Below, in pieces: positions 30,210 to 39,844 of a stretch of DNA of 41,627 nt (the stretch's first letter is position 1; every line of letters begins with the position of its first letter). Source of the stretch: Candidatus Gallilactobacillus intestinavium (GTDB lineage: Bacteria > Bacillota > Bacilli > Lactobacillales > Lactobacillaceae); NCBI GenBank assembly GCA_017694665.1, contig JADIMP010000087.1:1-41627 (forward strand), written 5' to 3'. The position numbers and the translations under genes were made by a program. Below the pieces are notes generated by a model. The model was not told where the DNA came from. It saw only the letters and a list, made by a program, of their open reading frames with translations, and did not search any database.

Positions 30210-31055
30210 ATGAAAAAAAGAATAAAAAAGAATCGTTTAAAAGCTATATTAATGATTGCAGTTGTTCCTTTATTTTTATCTGCATGTGGTACATCGGCTA
30301 TTAATAGCCATAGTACAGGATTTTGGGATCATACTATTTTGTACAATCTAGGTCGCTTGATTATTTGGTTAAGTGGGAAAACTGGAGGATATGGAATGGG
30401 GATCATTATGATTACCATTCTTTTTAGAATTGTTATTTTACCATTAATGATCTATCAAGTTAAATCCATGAAAAAGGTTCAAGAAATTCAACCTGCAATT
30501 ACTGCGTTACAAAAAAAATATTCTTCAAAAGATGCTGCAACACAACAGAAGTTGCAAGAAGAAATGATGAAATTGTATTCAGAAGCAGGATATAATCCTA
30601 TTTCTGGATGTTTGCCTTTATTGGTTCAGATGCCAATTATTTGGGCCTTATATCAAGCGATTTATCGTACTCATGTATTAAGAACCGGGACATTTTTATG
30701 GATGTCATTAGGAGGAAAAGATCCATATTATGTTTTACCAATATTGGCCGCTTTATTTACTTGGCTTAGTTCTTGGTTAACAATGAAAAGTCAACCGGAA
30801 ACCAATGCAATGAGCAACATGATGCTGTGGTGGATGCCGGCTTCTATTTTTATAGGTGCATTGTATGTTCCGTCTGCTTTGTCTTTATATTGGGTAGTTT
30901 CTAATGCGTTTCAAGTATTGCAAACTTTAGTAATTCAAAATCCTTGGAAAATTAACCGTGAACGTGCTGCTAAAGAAGCTGAAAAAAAGGAAAAAGAACG
31001 TGCTAAAAAACGAGCTATTAAGAAGATTAATCGTTCTAAAAAGAAGAAAAAATAA
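30210..31055 (+). CDS. yidC: Membrane protein insertase YidC (lipoprotein form)
   Basis: 281 aa. A lipoprotein signal peptide has lipobox LSAC (cleavage before Cys at about residue 26). Five membrane spans follow, with the conserved GCLPLLVQMPIIWALYQAI and the hydrophilic-groove region. The C-terminal tail is very rich in Lys, Arg and Glu and contacts the ribosome. It inserts and folds membrane proteins with or without SecYEG. It follows rnpA closely and ends at an intrinsic terminator. Confidence 0.96.
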   Translation: MKKRIKKNRLKAILMIAVVPLFLSACGTSAINSHSTGFWDHTILYNLGRLIIWLSGKTGGYGMGIIMITILFRIVILPLMIYQVKSMKKVQEIQPAITALQKKYSSKDAATQQKLQEEMMKLYSEAGYNPISGCLPLLVQMPIIWALYQAIYRTHVLRTGTFLWMSLGGKDPYYVLPILAALFTWLSSWLTMKSQPETNAMSNMMLWWMPASIFIGALYVPSALSLYWVVSNAFQVLQTLVIQNPWKINRERAAKEAEKKEKERAKKRAIKKINRSKKKKK

Positions 31056-31072
31056 TTTAAAAATATTACAAT

Positions 31073-31104
31073 ATGGTTACGTTATTTAGACGTAACCATT
31101 TTTG
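31073..31104 (+). terminator. Terminator after yidC
   Basis: 10-bp stem ATGGTTACGT / ACGTAACCAT with a short loop followed by TTTTTG. It lies 17 nt beyond the yidC stop and just before coaBC. Confidence 0.85.
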
Positions 31105-31117
31105 TTAAGGATAAATT

Positions 31118-32362
31118 ATGCAAAATAAAATCAAATTAACGTTTTTTTTATGTGGTGGTATTGCAATATATAAAGTACCAAATGTTATTAGAAAATTAAT
31201 TAAAGATAATTTTGATATTCGTGTTGTTATGACACAAACGGCACAGAAATTTATGAATAAAGAAATTTTTAGTGTTTTAACTAAACACCCTGTTGTTGTG
31301 AATAATTTTGCAAATAATGGTTCTGTTAATCATATTGAAATTGCTAAAAAAACTGATTTTGCAGTAATTATTCCTGCAACAGCAAATATTATCTCGAAGA
31401 TTGCTAACGGTATAGCTGACGATATTGTTACTACTACTTTGTTGGCAATAAAAGATGATAAAAAAATTATTTTTCCAGCAATGAATGATGTAATGTACGA
31501 AAATATAGTTATTCAAGAAAACTTGCATAAGTTAAAACAACGCAATTTTAAAATTATGGAACCCAATTATGGCTTTTTAGCCGAAGGATATGATGGTAAA
31601 GGTAGATTACCTAATTTAGAAGAAATTGTTTCTTTCATTAAAGAAGAAATAAAAAATAAAGCAATTTATCAGCAGCAGTCTATTTTAGAAAAAAGAGTAT
31701 TAATAACAGCAGGAGGAACAAGAGAGTTTATTGATTCTGTGAGATTTATTGGAAATCAATCTTCTGGTAAAATGGGAATTAATTTAGCTATACAAGCTGA
31801 TAAAGCAGGATTTAATGTAACATTAATTGCCGCTAACGTTGATAGTAATTTACTAGATATATTACCGAAAACGATTACTTTAATTGAAGTAATAACGGCT
31901 GAAGAGTTGTTAAGTAAAACAAAATCATTATTTTTACATAATGATATGTTAATTATGGCAGCAGCCGTTGCAGATTTTAAAGTAGAAAATAAACTCAACC
32001 ACAAATTAAAAAAAGAAGAGTTGAATGATATTACATTAAAATTAATAAAAAACCCTGATATTTTGTTAGAATTACAAAAAATAAAAAAAAGAAATCAAAT
32101 AGTTATTGGATTTGCTGCAGAAACAAACGATGTTGTTAACAATGCAAAAAGTAAGTTAAAAAATAAAAAAATGGATGCTGTTATATTAAATGATGTTTCG
32201 CGTATAGATATAGGATTCAATAGTAATGATAATGAAGTAACAATTTTCTTTAAATCAGGAAAAGAAATATCTCTAGAAAAAAATTCTAAGGAAAAGATAG
32301 CGAAACAAATTATAGATTTAATTATTAGGGAATTTTTTAAAAATGGAACACGAAATAACTAA
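31118..32362 (+). CDS. coaBC: Bifunctional phosphopantothenoylcysteine decarboxylase/synthetase CoaBC
   Basis: 414 aa. The N-terminal flavoprotein CoaC domain has the active-site His72 in VNHIEIAK and PAMN at 120-123. The CoaB domain starts around residue 190 with VLITAGGTREFIDSVRFIGN, followed by AAAVADF, LIKNPDIL and VIGFAAET. It makes 4'-phosphopantetheine from 4'-phosphopantothenate for coenzyme A. In the CoaC flap, where the family usually has LACG..G.GR, I read LAEGYDGKGR, so the usual Cys is Glu156. It lies between yidC and jag, an unusual place, and overlaps the jag start by 20 bp. Confidence 0.93.
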   Translation: MQNKIKLTFFLCGGIAIYKVPNVIRKLIKDNFDIRVVMTQTAQKFMNKEIFSVLTKHPVVVNNFANNGSVNHIEIAKKTDFAVIIPATANIISKIANGIADDIVTTTLLAIKDDKKIIFPAMNDVMYENIVIQENLHKLKQRNFKIMEPNYGFLAEGYDGKGRLPNLEEIVSFIKEEIKNKAIYQQQSILEKRVLITAGGTREFIDSVRFIGNQSSGKMGINLAIQADKAGFNVTLIAANVDSNLLDILPKTITLIEVITAEELLSKTKSLFLHNDMLIMAAAVADFKVENKLNHKLKKEELNDITLKLIKNPDILLELQKIKKRNQIVIGFAAETNDVVNNAKSKLKNKKMDAVILNDVSRIDIGFNSNDNEVTIFFKSGKEISLEKNSKEKIAKQIIDLIIREFFKNGTRNN

Positions 32363-32807
32363 TTTAATGGATTTTATTCTAAAATTATTAAAACAAGAAG
32401 ATATAATAGCGACTTGTTCTGCAAAAGTTGAAGAACCATATATTTATATTAATTTTAAAACTCAACAAATTAATAAATTAATTGGTTATCATGGTAAAAA
32501 TATAAATAATTTACAAATAATTGCGCACATATTTATGAGTAAATTAGGGTTGCGTAGTTATAAAATTCAATTAGATGTAGCTGATTATCGTGAAAAAAGA
32601 CGAGAACAATTAATTAAGTTGGCTAAGTATGCATATAATCAAGCTTTAAATAAACAAATTAGATATCAATTACCAGCAATGCCTTCTTTTGAAAGAAGAA
32701 TAATTCATAATATATTGAAAGAAAAAAATGGAATTCAAAGTTTTTCTAGTGGTAATCGAAATAAAAGATATATAACTGTTGTTCCAAATAAATTATTTGA
32801 CAAATAA
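32343..32807 (+). CDS. khpB: RNA-binding protein KhpB/Jag, short form without Jag_N
   Basis: 154 aa. A type II KH domain with the loop LIGYHGKNINNLQ (GxxG-type) is followed by an R3H domain with PSFERRIIHNIL. The N-terminal Jag_N domain and linker of the usual 200-270-aa protein are missing; instead about 35 residues lead straight into KH. KhpB with KhpA binds many RNAs and influences cell division and elongation. Its start overlaps the 3' end of coaBC. An alternative ATG at 32367 would shorten it by eight residues. The yidC-jag pairing common in Bacilli is interrupted by coaBC. Confidence 0.88.
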   Translation: MEHEITNLMDFILKLLKQEDIIATCSAKVEEPYIYINFKTQQINKLIGYHGKNINNLQIIAHIFMSKLGLRSYKIQLDVADYREKRREQLIKLAKYAYNQALNKQIRYQLPAMPSFERRIIHNILKEKNGIQSFSSGNRNKRYITVVPNKLFDK

Positions 32808-32825
32808 TTATGTTAACCTTATATT
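32797..32825 (+). promoter_or_regulatory. Promoter upstream of the mnmE leader
   Basis: Perfect -35 TTGACA at 32797-32802 (inside the end of jag), a 17-bp spacer and TATATT at 32820-32825. The predicted start near 32832 gives a roughly 110-nt leader before mnmE. Confidence 0.65.
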
Positions 32826-32849
32826 AATTTTGATTTATATAAAGTAGTC

Positions 32850-32927
32850 AAAGTGCTTTATACATAAGAATCTTAACATAGTAAATCAGTTGTTATGGAA
32901 GCTCTTGTGTATTTAAAGCACTTTTTT
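32850..32927 (+). promoter_or_regulatory. Long terminator-like hairpin in the mnmE leader (attenuator or small RNA)
   Basis: The 5' arm at 32850-32869 and the 3' arm at 32903-32924 pair over 20 bp: AAAGTGCTTTA, TACA and TAAGA pair in turn with the opposite arm, with one 2-nt bulge. A T-rich tail follows at 32922-32927. The apical loop of about 33 nt contains TAACA and TGTTA that can pair again. The hairpin ends 4 nt before the mnmE ribosome site GGAG. With its own promoter it could be an attenuated leader, a small RNA, or simply the jag terminator. Confidence 0.55.
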
Positions 32928-32941
32928 ATTGGAGAATTATT

Positions 32942-34327
32942 ATGGTAGAAATGATAACTGATTTTGATACTATCGCAGCAATAGCAACTGCCCCAGGAGA
33001 GGGAGCAATTGCTATTGTAAGATTAAGTGGAGAAGATGCAATAAATGAAGTAAATAGTTTATTTAAGGGGAAAGATTTAACTAAAGTTGCTAGTCATACT
33101 TTAAATTATGGACATATTTATGATCCTAGTAATAGTGAAGAAATAGATGAAGTTATGGTGTCAGTAATGAGAGCACCTAAAACTTATACAAGAGAAGATA
33201 TTGTAGAAATTAATTGTCATGGAGGAGTTTTAGCAACAAATCGTATTTTACAATTGGTTTTAAGTCATGGTGCTAGATTAGCAGAACCTGGAGAATTTAC
33301 TAAACGAGCTTTTCTTAATGGAAGAATTGATTTGTCTCAAGCAGAAGCTGTTAACGATATTATAAGAGCAAAAACTGATAAATCTATTGAAGTAGCTTTA
33401 AATCAATTAAATGGATCTTTAGCTACAAAAATTCGTGATTTACGTGAACAAATTGTGGACGTTCTTGCTCAAGTAGAAGTAAATATTGATTATCCAGAAT
33501 ATGATGACTTTGAAAAAGTAACTAGAAAGTTATTATTAACAGAGTCTAATAAGATAAAACAAAAAATTGAAGATATTTTATCAACAGCAAAACAAGGAAA
33601 AATTTTGAGAGAAGGTTTGACAACAGCGATTGTTGGTAGACCTAATGTAGGAAAATCTAGTATTTTAAATAGTTTAATTCAAGAAGATAAGGCAATTGTT
33701 ACTAATATTGCAGGAACAACTAGAGATGTTGTTGAAGAATACATAAATATTGCTGGTATTCCAATTAAATTGGTTGATACTGCTGGTATTAGAGATACAG
33801 ATAATGAAATTGAACAGTTAGGTGTTGAAAAGTCGAGAAAGGCTTTACAAAAGGCAGATTTAGTATTGCTTGTTTTGAATTCTAGTGAAGAAATGACAAG
33901 CGAAGATAAAGAATTACTAGAGTTAACAAACAAAACAAACCGAATCATTATTTTAAATAAAAGCGATTTACCTAATAAATTAGATAAAAATTCGATTAAA
34001 AGTAATAATAACGATATTATATGTACTTCTGCTAAAACCAAAGAAGGAATTGAGACTATTAAGCAAAAGATTACTGATATTGTTTTTGGTGGCGTACAAA
34101 GTTCACAACAAAATATTTTAGTCACAAATGCACGTCACATTAGTTTATTAAATCGAGCAAAGCAATCTTTGAATGATGTATTAGATGGTATTGAAAAAGA
34201 AATGCCTGTAGATCTTATTCAGATAGATATGAAACGTGCATGGGATTTATTAGGTGAGATTACAGGAGATACTGTTCAAGATGAACTTTTAAATGAATTA
34301 TTTTCAAGATTTTGTTTAGGAAAGTAG
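32942..34327 (+). CDS. mnmE: tRNA modification GTPase MnmE
   Basis: 461 aa. The N-terminal domain begins [23 protein letters not shown] helical domain surrounds the G domain with P-loop [22 protein letters not shown] and NKSD. The C-terminus ends FCLGK with the conserved CxGK. With MnmG it installs cmnm5 on U34 of tRNAs for Leu, Lys, Glu, Gln, Arg. GGAG precedes the ATG. It lies 5 nt before mnmG. Confidence 0.98.
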   Translation: MVEMITDFDTIAAIATAPGEGAIAIVRLSGEDAINEVNSLFKGKDLTKVASHTLNYGHIYDPSNSEEIDEVMVSVMRAPKTYTREDIVEINCHGGVLATNRILQLVLSHGARLAEPGEFTKRAFLNGRIDLSQAEAVNDIIRAKTDKSIEVALNQLNGSLATKIRDLREQIVDVLAQVEVNIDYPEYDDFEKVTRKLLLTESNKIKQKIEDILSTAKQGKILREGLTTAIVGRPNVGKSSILNSLIQEDKAIVTNIAGTTRDVVEEYINIAGIPIKLVDTAGIRDTDNEIEQLGVEKSRKALQKADLVLLVLNSSEEMTSEDKELLELTNKTNRIIILNKSDLPNKLDKNSIKSNNNDIICTSAKTKEGIETIKQKITDIVFGGVQSSQQNILVTNARHISLLNRAKQSLNDVLDGIEKEMPVDLIQIDMKRAWDLLGEITGDTVQDELLNELFSRFCLGK

Positions 34328-34332
34328 TAGTT

Positions 34333-36240
34333 ATGGAAGAAAAAGTTAAACGATATAATGCTGGTAATTTTGATGTTATTGTTGTAGGAGCAGGACATGC
34401 AGGTTGTGAAGCAGCTCTTGCTTCAGCAAGAATGGGAAATAAAACTTTATTATTAACCATTTCATTAGATATGATTGCATTCATGCCGTGTAATCCATCG
34501 ATAGGAGGGCCTGCAAAAGGAGTTGTTGTAAGAGAAATTGATGCCTTAGGTGGAGAAATGGGGCATAACATTGATAAAACTTACGTTCAAATGAGAATGT
34601 TGAATACTGGTAAAGGCCCTGCAGTTAGAGCATTACGCGCTCAAGCAGATAAGGATGCTTATCATAGAGCCATGAAATATACTTTAGAGCAAGAAGAAAA
34701 TTTAACTTTAAGACAGGGATTAGTAAATGAATTAATTGTTAATAATGATAATTGCGAGGGAGTAATAACCGCTACAGGAGCTGTTTATCATTCTAAGACT
34801 GTTGTCTTAACTACAGGAACATCTTCTCGTGGAAAAATAATTATTGGTGAATTGATGTATTCATCAGGTCCTAATAATTCTCAACCATCAATCAAATTAT
34901 CGGAGAATTTAGAAAAGTTAGGATTTAGCCTTAAAAGATTTAAAACTGGAACTCCACCTAGAGTTAATGGCAAAACGATTAATTATGAAGAAACTGAAGA
35001 ACAACCCGGAGATAGAAAACCACACCATTTTAGTTTCGACAATAGAAATGAAGATTATTTATCTCCAGAAGAGCAATTAAGTTGTTGGTTAACTTATACT
35101 AATGAAGGAACACATGAAATAATTAGAAACAACTTAGATCGTGCTCCTATGTTTTCTGGAATTATAGAAGGAGTAGGACCTAGATATTGTCCTTCAATTG
35201 AAGATAAAATAGTTAGATTTGCTGATAAAAAAAGACATCAGTTGTTTTTAGAACCTGAAGGAAGAAATAATTTAGAATGGTACGTTCAAGGTTTATCCAC
35301 TTCAATGCCAGAAGAAGTTCAAAAGCAGATTTTACATTCTATAAAAGGATTAGAAAACGCTTCTATTATGCGTCCTGGTTATGCAATCGAATACGATATT
35401 GTAGAACCATATCAGTTGGATAATACTTTAGAAACAAAGTTAGTTCATAATTTATTTACTGCTGGGCAAATTAATGGAACTTCAGGGTATGAAGAAGCTG
35501 CTGGACAAGGAATTATAGCAGGGATAAACGCTGGTAGAAAAGCACAAGGAAAAGATCCGGTAATTTTACAAAGATCTGATGCTTATATTGGTGTTATGAT
35601 AGATGATTTAGTAACTAAAGGAACTTTAGAGCCATACCGTTTATTAACTAGTAGAGCTGAATATAGATTAATTTTGCGTCATGATAATGCTGATTTACGT
35701 TTACGAGAAATAGGACATAATATAGGATTAATTAGTGATGAAAAATATCTTGATTATCAGAAAAAAAAGCAAAATATAACTCGTGAAATAAATAGATTGA
35801 ATACGACTTACATTAATCCAAGCAAAAAAATAAACGAATGGTTATTATCAAGAAACGAAGGTGAGTTAAAAGATCGTATTTCTGCAGCTAGTTTGTTAAA
35901 ACGACCTCATGTAACTTATCAAGATGTATTACAATTTATTCCTGAATCTGAGAATAATTTATCTCTTGATGTAATTGAACAAGTAGAAATCGAATTAAAA
36001 TATGATGGTTATATTAAAAAAGAACAAGAAAGTATTGATAAATTGAAACGAATGGAATCTAAAAAGATCCCTAAGAATATAAATTATGAACAAATAGAAG
36101 GCTTAGCAACTGAAGGAAAACAAAAATTATCTAAAATTAGACCTAAAACAATTGCGCAAGCTAGTAGAATTTCTGGAGTTACTCCAGCAGATATTTCAAT
36201 TTTATCTATTTATGTTGAACAAGGAAAAATGAAAAAGTAA
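34333..36240 (+). CDS. mnmG: tRNA uridine-5-carboxymethylaminomethyl modification enzyme MnmG
   Basis: 635 aa from the ATG at 34333; an in-frame ATG at 34312 overlaps mnmE and lacks the AGGAAAG ribosome site seen here. The FAD-binding motif is [22 protein letters not shown], with [13 protein letters not shown], a TGTPPRVNG segment and the C-terminal tRNA-binding helical domain. It is the partner of MnmE in wobble-uridine modification. mnmE-mnmG is the usual order near oriC. The genes usually found next in many Bacilli (rsmG, noc, parA, parB) do not follow here. Confidence 0.98.
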   Translation: MEEKVKRYNAGNFDVIVVGAGHAGCEAALASARMGNKTLLLTISLDMIAFMPCNPSIGGPAKGVVVREIDALGGEMGHNIDKTYVQMRMLNTGKGPAVRALRAQADKDAYHRAMKYTLEQEENLTLRQGLVNELIVNNDNCEGVITATGAVYHSKTVVLTTGTSSRGKIIIGELMYSSGPNNSQPSIKLSENLEKLGFSLKRFKTGTPPRVNGKTINYEETEEQPGDRKPHHFSFDNRNEDYLSPEEQLSCWLTYTNEGTHEIIRNNLDRAPMFSGIIEGVGPRYCPSIEDKIVRFADKKRHQLFLEPEGRNNLEWYVQGLSTSMPEEVQKQILHSIKGLENASIMRPGYAIEYDIVEPYQLDNTLETKLVHNLFTAGQINGTSGYEEAAGQGIIAGINAGRKAQGKDPVILQRSDAYIGVMIDDLVTKGTLEPYRLLTSRAEYRLILRHDNADLRLREIGHNIGLISDEKYLDYQKKKQNITREINRLNTTYINPSKKINEWLLSRNEGELKDRISAASLLKRPHVTYQDVLQFIPESENNLSLDVIEQVEIELKYDGYIKKEQESIDKLKRMESKKIPKNINYEQIEGLATEGKQKLSKIRPKTIAQASRISGVTPADISILSIYVEQGKMKK

Positions 36241-36245
36241 CTTTT

Positions 36246-36283
36246 AGCGGTGTTGTAAAATTAATGTAATAACACCGCTTTTT
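36246..36283 (+). terminator. Terminator after mnmG
   Basis: 9-bp GC-rich stem AGCGGTGTT / AACACCGCT with a 16-nt loop and a TTTTTG tail, 5 nt beyond the mnmG stop. Confidence 0.88.
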
Positions 36284-36353
36284 GTTTGTGATAAACTTTT
36301 ATTTATGTAGAAAGTGTTTAGTAACTTTCTTATTAAAATTAGAGGTGTATTTT

Positions 36354-36752
36354 ATGGAAAAGACAATAAAAGATTTAGCTGATGAATTAGGAGTTAGTAA
36401 AACTGCTATAAGAAAAAAAATGACAGATGAGTTTAGAGAAAAATATACAAGAATAAATGGTAAAACAATATATATTAACGACGAAGGTCAGAAAAAGATT
36501 CGTGAAACTAGTACTAGAAGAAACAATAACAAAAAGAATAAAGAAGTTGAAGAAAAAGCGGATTTGTCTGTTGATGTTTTAGATACTATGAAGAAACAAT
36601 TGGCAGCTAAAGATAAACAAATTTCTGAATTACAAAAATTACTTGATCAATCACAACGATTACAGTTAATGGCTGAAAATAAGATTAAAAAGATAGAAGA
36701 GAATAAAACGCAACAATTAGAACATAAGCATTGGTGGCAAAAAATATTTTAA
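36354..36752 (+). CDS. DUF536-like winged-helix/coiled-coil protein
   Basis: 132 aa from the ATG at 36354, which has AGAGGTG upstream; longer in-frame starts lack one. The N-terminal HTH (EKTIKDLADELGVSKTAIRKK, in the first 22 residues) is followed by a small wing (INGKTIYINDEGQKKI), a basic linker and a C-terminal coiled coil (about residues 75-120: KKQLAAKDKQISELQKLLDQ). Similar proteins accompany plasmid replication genes and also occur on Lactobacillus chromosomes, with role unproven. It could be a DNA-binding regulator of the glycosylation genes that start 19 nt downstream, which is inference. Confidence 0.75.
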   Translation: MEKTIKDLADELGVSKTAIRKKMTDEFREKYTRINGKTIYINDEGQKKIRETSTRRNNNKKNKEVEEKADLSVDVLDTMKKQLAAKDKQISELQKLLDQSQRLQLMAENKIKKIEENKTQQLEHKHWWQKIF

Positions 36753-36771
36753 TATTGTGAAGGTTAATTAA

Positions 36772-38286
36772 ATGATATTTTTTGTTAATACAGCATTAAA
36801 TTATAAAATGTCGGGTATTGAAGTTTCACAAGTAGAACAAATAAAGTTGCTAGATGAACATAACATTAAAGCAAAAATAGTAACTACGGATTACTTACCT
36901 GATTTGCATAGTACCTTAGAACAAAATGAATTAGTAGAAGACCAGTCAATTAATTTATATGATTTTTTAGAACAGAACGATTCTTTCTTAAAAAGAACAA
37001 CAAATATTGATAATTTACATTTTCCTAATACTTGGGATGTCCAAAAGACGAATACTGGATATGATTATGCTTTTAATAATCATAAAGTGGTACAAGTAAC
37101 ATTTTGGGAAAATAATTATCGTCAAATAAATACAGTTTCTTTTTTTAACCAAAATGGTGATCTTTATAAGGAAGAAGTTTGGAATAGTTTAGGATATAAA
37201 GAATTAGAGCGTTTTTATGATCTTAGTGGAAATAAAAGTTTAGAAAATATAATTGATCCTAATGGAAAAGTTGTTTGCCAAATTCATTATTCTGTAAATG
37301 AATTAAATGAAATTGTTCCGAGTTTATTTCAATGGATTAATTATAAGAATAAAAATTTAACTTTTATAAATGAAGAGGAAATGATTCAATTCTTTTTAAT
37401 TGAAATTAATAAAGCAGAACAAGAACGTAATAATAAATTGAATTATTTTATTTTTGATCGTCCGTCTAAGTTTACAAGTGTATGCTTAAATATACAAATG
37501 AAGTCTTATAAGTTTTTAAGAATTCACAGCAATCATATAAATTATTTAAATGATAACAATAAAGAAATAAATTCTAATTATTTTATGGCATTAAAAAATT
37601 TATCAATTTGGGATGGCATTATTGTTTCTACTAAGCAACAAAAAAAAGATTTGCAAAAAATTGTTGGAGAACAAAAACCAATTATTGTAATTCCTGCTGG
37701 TTATACTAGAAATAATAAAAAACAAGTATCTTGGGATGAACGGAAAAAGGCTGAAATTATATATATTGGTCGTTTTTCTTTAGAAAAAAATCAAAGAGAC
37801 GCGATTAAAGTATTTATCGAGATTAATAAAAGAGTACCTAATGCTCATTTATCTTTTTATGGTTATGTTAATGATGATTCTTTATTTTATTTGCAAAAGA
37901 TGGTTTCTGAAAACCATTTAGAAAATAAAGTTCATTTTTATGAATACTTACCTAAATTAGATGATATTTATAATAAAGCTCAATTAGAAATATTAACTAG
38001 TTATACAGAAGGTTTTTCATTAGTATTACTTGAAGGATTGGAACATGGTGTCCCACAAATTTCATATGATATAAATTATGGTCCAAGATGTTTTATAAAA
38101 AATTATGAAAATGGGTTGTTAATTAAACCAGGGAATATCAAAAAAATGGCTAATGAAGCTGCTTATTTATTAGAAAACGATCGTTTATTAAAAAAATATA
38201 GTAAAAATTCTTATAAAATAAGTAAAGAATTTTCAGCAGATGTTGTTTGGAAATCTTGGGATAATATGTTTAAACAATTTAACTAG
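36772..38286 (+). CDS. gtfA: GT4-type glycosyltransferase, GtfA-like (catalytic member of pair)
   Basis: 504 aa. The GtfA/TagE/TarM-type N-terminal half begins MIFFVNTALNYKMSGIE, contains a beta-meander insert (about residues 85-175) and the acceptor-side histidine segment RIHSNHI (250-256). The GT-B C-terminal half has the donor-binding Arg334 and Lys339 in IGRFSLEKN and an intact EX7E motif (Glu413-Glu421, TEGFSLVLLEGLEHG). In Lactobacillus plantarum a pair of this type, GtfA and GtfB (formerly TagE5/TagE6), is required for O-GlcNAc-type glycosylation of secreted Acm2; streptococcal GtfA/GtfB glycosylate serine-rich adhesins. A teichoic-acid glucosyltransferase is the alternative. It is followed 10 nt later by the paralogous gtfB-like gene. 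Confidence 0.75.
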   Translation: MIFFVNTALNYKMSGIEVSQVEQIKLLDEHNIKAKIVTTDYLPDLHSTLEQNELVEDQSINLYDFLEQNDSFLKRTTNIDNLHFPNTWDVQKTNTGYDYAFNNHKVVQVTFWENNYRQINTVSFFNQNGDLYKEEVWNSLGYKELERFYDLSGNKSLENIIDPNGKVVCQIHYSVNELNEIVPSLFQWINYKNKNLTFINEEEMIQFFLIEINKAEQERNNKLNYFIFDRPSKFTSVCLNIQMKSYKFLRIHSNHINYLNDNNKEINSNYFMALKNLSIWDGIIVSTKQQKKDLQKIVGEQKPIIVIPAGYTRNNKKQVSWDERKKAEIIYIGRFSLEKNQRDAIKVFIEINKRVPNAHLSFYGYVNDDSLFYLQKMVSENHLENKVHFYEYLPKLDDIYNKAQLEILTSYTEGFSLVLLEGLEHGVPQISYDINYGPRCFIKNYENGLLIKPGNIKKMANEAAYLLENDRLLKKYSKNSYKISKEFSADVVWKSWDNMFKQFN

Positions 38287-38296
38287 GAGTTTTTGT

Positions 38297-39844
38297 ATGA
38301 TATTTTTTGTTAATGAATACTTATTAGCAATGAATTCTGGAATTGAACATACTCAATTAAAACGTTTGCGGTTATTTAAAGAAAAAAAGCAACCAGCAAA
38401 GATAGTAACACGTGATTTTGATCCTTTATTAGAACACAATATACAAAGGTTAGGATTTGAATCTGAAGATGTTATTAATTTATATAATTATTTTCGTAAT
38501 TTTAAGCGACCAGAAAACGGACCTAAATTTATAAAGTATATGGACAAAAAAATTGTTGATTTGCAGTTACCAGATACTTATGAAATTAAATATGATTCTC
38601 AATTCTGGAAAGTTTTTAACCATGGTAATTTAATAGCTTGTATTTATTTTATTGATAATCAATTATATTATATTGTCTATTTTGATTCTTTTGGAAAAGT
38701 TGTAAAAAAAATAGATTACGATTTGGAAGGATATAAAGTTAGAGAACAAAATTATGATGCATTAGGCAATATAAATGTTGAATTTTATTTTTATAAAAAT
38801 GGCGACAAGATGTTAGAAGAAAACTATTTTTATAATGATCGAAACGAAAATTATGCAATTCAATGTCAGTTATTTGGATATAAAAATAAAAGTTATTTAT
38901 TTAATAGTATTGATAATTTTATGTCCTTTTTTTTGGATCAGTTAAACGAAGATTATGAAGGTAAAAACATTTTTATTGCAGATCGGCCGGTAGTTACTGA
39001 TAAAGCAATTGCTCTCATGCAGACAAAAGCTAAAAAAATTTTAGCAATTCCAACACAACATGCATTAGATCCTACAGATCAACGTTTTTCTAATTTAAAC
39101 AATATTTATTATTATGGTTTACATCAATATGTAAATAAATTTTCTGCGATTTTAACAGATACAGAAAATCAAAAACAAGATTTGCAGGAATGGTTTGGAA
39201 ATAAAATAACAGTTCCCATATATAGTATTTCTGCAGCTATTTCGTTTAGAAAAAAAGCAAATGTCAATTTCAATAATAAAATAAGCATTAAAAATATTGT
39301 TTATTCTGGTCATTTAGAAAGTGATAAACAACTGGATAATATGTTAGAGGCTTTTGCTAATTTGTATAAATTACAGCCTGTTACTTTAACTATTTATGGT
39401 TATGGTAGTCAAAAGAAAAATTTAGAAAACAAAGCCGTTGAATTGGGATTATCTAAAAGTATCACCTTTAAAGGGTATACTCTAAATAAAGATGAAATCT
39501 ATAAGGATAAAGATTTATTTTGGTATACATCGATAAGTGATGCACAACCCTTATCTATATTAGAAGCTTTAGAAAGAGGAATCCCTGTTATTGCTTATGA
39601 TTCTTTATATGGTCCTAATGAAATGATTCAAAATGGTGTTAATGGATACTTAGTAAAATTAAACAATCAAGATGAGTTAGTATCAGTCACTAATTCTTTA
39701 TTTAATGATGAAAAAAAATTACTTTCTTTAAAAAATAACTGTTTTTCTACAATTGAAAAGTTTTCGTCAAATAGTATATGGAGTAAGTGGCAAAAATTAA
39801 TCAATGATTTGTTGAAAGAAGATGATTCAAATGCAAACAATTAA
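38297..39844 (+). CDS. gtfB: GtfB-like glycosyltransferase paralogue with degenerate active site
   Basis: 515 aa from the ATG at 38297, preceded by AGGAG; a longer in-frame start lies inside the previous gene. It is a clear paralogue of the preceding protein (MIFFVNEYLLAMNSGIEHTQ) with the same fold. Donor-site residues differ: the Arg is His339 in YSGHLESDKQ (Lys344 kept), and EX7E reads Asp415...Glu423 in SDAQPLSILEALE. In known GtfA/GtfB complexes GtfB is the non-catalytic, acceptor-binding subunit, which these changes fit. The gene overlaps lepB at its end. Adjacent paralogues strongly suggest a heteromeric enzyme. Confidence 0.75.
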   Translation: MIFFVNEYLLAMNSGIEHTQLKRLRLFKEKKQPAKIVTRDFDPLLEHNIQRLGFESEDVINLYNYFRNFKRPENGPKFIKYMDKKIVDLQLPDTYEIKYDSQFWKVFNHGNLIACIYFIDNQLYYIVYFDSFGKVVKKIDYDLEGYKVREQNYDALGNINVEFYFYKNGDKMLEENYFYNDRNENYAIQCQLFGYKNKSYLFNSIDNFMSFFLDQLNEDYEGKNIFIADRPVVTDKAIALMQTKAKKILAIPTQHALDPTDQRFSNLNNIYYYGLHQYVNKFSAILTDTENQKQDLQEWFGNKITVPIYSISAAISFRKKANVNFNNKISIKNIVYSGHLESDKQLDNMLEAFANLYKLQPVTLTIYGYGSQKKNLENKAVELGLSKSITFKGYTLNKDEIYKDKDLFWYTSISDAQPLSILEALERGIPVIAYDSLYGPNEMIQNGVNGYLVKLNNQDELVSVTNSLFNDEKKLLSLKNNCFSTIEKFSSNSIWSKWQKLINDLLKEDDSNANN

